Source: Sipunculus nudus (Eukaryota > Annelida > Sipuncula > Golfingiida > Sipunculidae). From it: a stretch of DNA of 64,000 bases. Below are positions 60,038-64,000 of the stretch, one piece after another. Location: assembly GCA_026874595.1 (NCBI GenBank), contig CM049306.1, positions 8,061,519-8,125,518 of the forward strand. The letters run 5' to 3'. Below the pieces are notes generated by a model. The model was not told where the DNA came from. It did no database searches and saw only the letters and a program-made list of their open reading frames with translations. Position 1 is the stretch's first letter. Each line of letters begins with the position of its first letter. The position numbers and the translations under genes are program-made.

Positions 60038-60084
60038 CTGTGATGTCACTTGCTGGTTCCAATAAAGAGAAGGCTGTGCAAAGG

Positions 60085-61487
60085 GATGTTTGGGGAGAAG
60101 CAGCTGCTCTGAGGAAGAGCATCCAGTGGGAAATCAGAAGAACTGGAGTTCTATTCCCTGTTTGTGCAAACACCTTTTTATCACATTTCCATCCATGCAT
60201 ATATATTTGAAGACCCAGATCCAGGTGATTGATCTGTTCAGACCAAATCAGCATTTGGATATAGGCTTGACTGAATCCATATTTTGACCTAGAGCAATGC
60301 CAGAAAGGCCCAGACCAGATTCCAGAGACTCCAGTTTTATAGGAAAGGGAATTCAGGATTTATGCCGGCCTTAAATCTAGAAATGTCTAAATGAAAATTC
60401 CATATCCACAAGACCCACATTATTTTAATCATCACTGATACCATCATTAATTCAAGATTATTTCTCAAATGTCAATTAAATGTCACATTTCTGTTCTGGA
60501 TCATACATATAATTTTTGACTCTGCTGAATGTAAATCATCTGAGCTATAGGAATGATTCTTCATCTGTCAGCTGTCTGTCTATCTGTGTGTCCATAAGAC
60601 AGGCACATTTTGACACTGTTGGACCTAAGGATCCAAAACTCCAGATACTGATAGATGTACCTAAATTTTCCCACCCAATCTAAAAACCTGGGTCACTGTG
60701 TATGTGTACAAGAAATTAAGGAAAAACCTCCACTTTCCTTGGAAAACCTTTTGTGCCACTTTGTGAATAACCTTGCATCAAAACCACTGTGTTCTTTGTT
60801 AAAGGGGCCCAATCAGGTATAAAGCATGTGGAATTAACATGAAAAATAGCTTCTTCTCTCTTTTAAATAAATTGGTACATCCCCAAATATTGCCTTGAAA
60901 CCATTGGCTTACTCCTGTACACGAGTGTTAAAAACAGCGGACCAGGCGTGATCACAGGCATCAACATAAACACAGCAGGTGGGGTCGTGTGCATCACTTA
61001 GCCCCATCATGTGTCAATCAGGAGATGCTCTGACTGACTTGGCCAAAAAAATGTAAAACATGTACCCGCTGGCTGGAACGCCACATGTTGCAGCTCACAA
61101 TCAGACTTCCGGTCATGCATCCTTGTTATGGTAAAGAGACATAGGTGGACTGTGTTTACAAACATGCACAACCATAACAGGGTGTTAAACAGCCCTATAC
61201 AAGGTATTGAGTCTGTGCCCTGGGATGGTTTTGCTAGGAAACTTTTGTATAAAGCAAAACTGAACTGATAGTGTGAAAGAATAGGCATAATATTATTGCT
61301 CCTGATTATGTTCCTTTAATATATTGCATACATATTCCTCTATATATTTATCATGTACATGGCAAAATTGGGTCAATATTCCTTAATTTATAGATGTTAT
61401 ATGGACCAAAACATAATGTAACCACTCAGAACCGCAAGAAAGATTTTTATTCACTTAACATGTTAACTGTTGAAACCCTAGTTTTTT
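60085..61487. other. Non-coding sequence with weak repeat character
   Basis: The 60541-60720 stretch has a GTCTGTCTATCTGTGTGTCC run followed by GGACCTAAGGATCC, reminiscent of the 61488 element. A tRNA-like AGTTCTATTCC word near 60145 is too poor to call. No gene recognised. Confidence 0.35.
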
Positions 61488-62700
61488 TTAGCTCAGCTGA
61501 CTGAAAGTCATCTTAGCTATAGCAATCACTTTGTTGTCTGTCCATCTGTCTGTCTGTCTGTGAACAGGGCACAAATCGTAACCTTTTGACCTAGATACTT
61601 TTAACTGAAAATCCATCGAGGTCCATAAAAAATTTCCTTGGAAACCTGAAATCAGATCACTGTGACGTTAAAGCTTTGAGCTATGGGGCTCAAAAATACC
61701 TTCCAGAATTATTAAAAATTTGATACAAAAGCTCCATTATCACAATCTAACTTTTACCCATTTTTATCTCTATTTTTGAGACCTTTAAATGAAGCAGTCT
61801 GGAAAATAACAGGGCACAAACCATAACCATTAGACCTTGAACCTTTTAATAACACAGATTTATCCAGGGAGGTTCTAGGCAAATCTTCTCAGAAAACAAA
61901 AATTAGGTCAGGATGACCTTCATTTTGTCTGCTTCTGGCCAAAAACATGATTTTGAGCACTCAGAGGGTCAGCCGGGCACGACTTGTACCCATTTGGCCT
62001 ACAATCTTCTGGTGTGACATTCAGATAGGTCCTGGGTAAATGTCCTTTGAAATATGAAACAAGGTCTCTGTGACCTATATTTGTGAGCTAAACGATAAAA
62101 ACATGATTTGAGAAACCTAGGAGTCAGATGTGCAAAAACTGAACCAGTTAGGCCTAGAATCTAATAACACAGTACCCAAGGTGGTTCTGGTCCAATCTTC
62201 TGAAAGTAGGTCATGGTGACATATTCTGCAAGCAACTGGCCAAAGATATGATTATGAGCACATAGATAGTCAGGCATGGCACCTAACTTTACTGTAGGAC
62301 CTAGAACCTTCTAATATGACATCCAGGGAGGTCCTTGGCAAGTCTCCTGTGAATTCTGAAATTAGTTCACTGTGACCTATATCCTCTGAGTTATGAGCAG
62401 AAAACATAATTTTGAGCACCCAGAAAGTCAGACAGGTAATAAATCTTAACTGTTGGCTCTAGAATTTTCTTTCTTAATATAAAGGAAGGTCAGTGTAATG
62501 CCACAGGTCTTTGACATGAAAAATAAGGTCACTTTGACCTGTTTTGTGTGAGCTGTGTAAACATGTTTTGAGTACCCTATAAATCGGATGGACACTAGTC
62601 AAAGTCGTTTGATGCAGAAATTTCTAACTTAGCATTTGGGGAGTTCCTGGTAAAAGCCTCTTGCTGTTACCTCTTTTTAAGGAATATTGGTAAAAAAAAA
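61488..62700 (+). repeat. GTCTGTC/tandem-unit repeat element, copy 2
   Basis: Begins TAGCTCAGCTGACTGAAAGT, close to the start of copy 1 at 17630, then a GTCTGTCTGTCTGTC run. Six or seven diverged units of about 150-250 bp follow, mostly near 160 bp; clear starts are near 61565, 61808, 61974, 62130, 62276 and 62436. Each unit has a GACCTAGAA block, a TCCAGGGAGGTCCT block, a GGTCACTGTGACCTAT block and ATGATTTTGAGCAC...GTCAG. No protein is encoded. Confidence 0.65.
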
Positions 62701-64000
62701 TCATGACTTAAGTACTGTGGGTCAGTAACAAATATTTTTTACCAGATGATCACATCAATAATTATTTAAGATTTAATTTTCATATCATGCACTTAAACTG
62801 TTCAGTTCTAAAATTTGGAAGCAATCGATCATGTTTAAGGAGACCATATCATGACTGTTTAGAATAACTACTCTACATTGGTGCACATTGCAGTGAGTTG
62901 TGACCCCATGCCTGCTGCCTGATAATATATGCTTGATGTGGCCTCTGTCCTGATGGTAGGCTCCCAGTAAACATGGAGATTTTTCATTCTTCCCGGGAAG
63001 ATTCTGGATCCCATGATAATCTTTATTCCCCAGACATAAATTGTTGTGCATATACAATATATAAAAGAAAAAAATGAGGTCTGTTCAAAGTGGAAGTTTC
63101 TATATATATATATAAATAATTTTAATCAAAATTAAATGCTCTGTCTATGAAGGGATGTATTATGGTTAACATTTAGTGTCACTGCGATAATTACCAGTGC
63201 TTTTATTGATTTTCAGGAAATTCACCATAACTACTCATCAATAAAATATTTTGCCCAAGTTCATTTATGGGAAAATTCACACATTTTATTAGGTCAGAGG
63301 TCATAGGCTACTTTGTGGTGTCACCATCATAACTTGCTAGGAATATGATGGATTTTCATAAAAATCAACAGAAATATTTATCAATATAATATCTCACCTA
63401 TATTACATCCTCAGCAAATTTTATGCCTATATAATGAGGTCACAAGATATGCAATGAGCATTTTATGCACGATTTGTGGTGCTCTTGTTATAAATCTATC
63501 CCTAGACAAAGCCGGGATACTATGGTTTCACGAATGTCCCACCACCACTGCAGCTGCAGTAAAATCTTGTAAGCGAGATAACTCAAATAAAAATTACACT
63601 GATCTTTTTCAAACTTTACATTTGTATAGATATAGGTAAGAGGACGAAGTCTAATTCAGATGGCCTTGAATAGGTCCATTCTTGCTGAAAATAACACAAA
63701 TTCTTAAATATCTCAAGAAAGCTTGCATGGACTGGTCCAAAAATCAAGGTGACTGGAAATCTTGGATAGCCATGCGATATGCTGTAAACTGGTGGTGCCA
63801 CCTATTATCCTTTTCTTGTTTTTATGCCTTTTTATACCCCCATAATTGCCATTTGACAGTACTGTGAGCATTATAAGTCAAAAACTAATGGACAGATTTC
63901 TTTCATATTATGAACATGTAGAGAGATGGGTTATGGGATGAGGTCTGTTTAAATTTGGGTCATGATCTTTACCATGAGGGTGGCCTTGACCACACATTTT
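62701..64000. other. Non-coding sequence with further diverged repeat-like stretches
   Basis: 63290-63470 and 63835-64000 contain GGTCAGAGGTCA, CATAACTTGCTAGG and GGTCATGATC words like those in the neighbouring element. Nothing else recognised. Confidence 0.35.

Larger units (their letters stand above)
59514..60084. repeat. 292-bp tandem duplication containing a MITE
   Basis: Units start at 59514 and 59806 with GCTGATTGTAAGCCTTTAAA and end with TTCCAATAAAAAGAAGGCTG-type sequence. Each unit carries one MITE with the same flanks, so the duplication came after the insertion. Confidence 0.85.

Noticed and set aside
60090-60160. tRNA-like sequence near AGTTCTATTCC
   Set aside because: No cloverleaf can be formed; the B-box match is partial.

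Overview
This is an animal nuclear genome window, AT-rich and intron-containing, most likely from a mollusc or another lophotrochozoan. The basis is a complete protostome-type Ir25a gene, repeats built on runs of GTCCGTC and GGTCAAGGTCA that I associate with molluscan genomes, dense (TA)n microsatellites, and many small non-autonomous transposons. No prokaryotic, viral or organellar sequence was recognised. The phylum is an inference; the eukaryotic assignment is not in doubt.

Three protein-coding loci are supported. (1) 12208-12837 (+) is a single-exon Rac-like Rho GTPase with all G-box motifs and a CVLL prenylation box; a TATA box at 10789 and a 5' UTR intron (11307-11809) can be proposed. 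(2) 27214-42976 (+) is a 14-coding-exon ionotropic receptor gene, the Ir25a co-receptor. Every splice junction is GT-AG and in phase, and the joined reading frame is 913 codons plus stop. A non-coding first exon near 19.7-19.8 kb is possible, which would put the tRNA-Cys gene inside the first intron. (3) 55344-56931 (+) is one large coding exon of an unrecognised glutamine-rich, probably nuclear protein; it ends at a splice donor and the remaining exons are not identified.

Three tRNA genes were read: tRNA-Val(UAC) at 6376-6448 (-), tRNA-Cys(GCA) at 25954-26025 (+), and tRNA-Leu(CAA) with a 31-nt intron at 50384-50498 (-).

Most of the rest is repeats. At 0.3-0.8 kb there is a MITE with terminal inverted repeats (TIRs). 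At 8.7-9.9 kb an element holds six GGTGGCGCCACC-like dyads about 140 bp apart, flanked by GGACTCG arrays. At 14.5 kb a pogo/Tigger-like MITE sits in a TA tract. At 17.6-18.8 kb and 61.5-62.7 kb are two copies of a GTCCGTC/AGGTCA repeat. At 34.4-38.0 kb a hairpin-bounded repeat carries two later insertions (5-bp and 8-bp target duplications) inside Ir25a intron 11. Decayed non-LTR retrotransposon sequence lies at 38.7-39.3 kb. Fold-back elements lie at 49.2 and 57.2 kb, and a tandemly duplicated MITE at 59.5-60.1 kb. Long (TA)n tracts occur only between 4.8 and 37.5 kb. No gene cluster or system acting together was found; the three loci look functionally unrelated.
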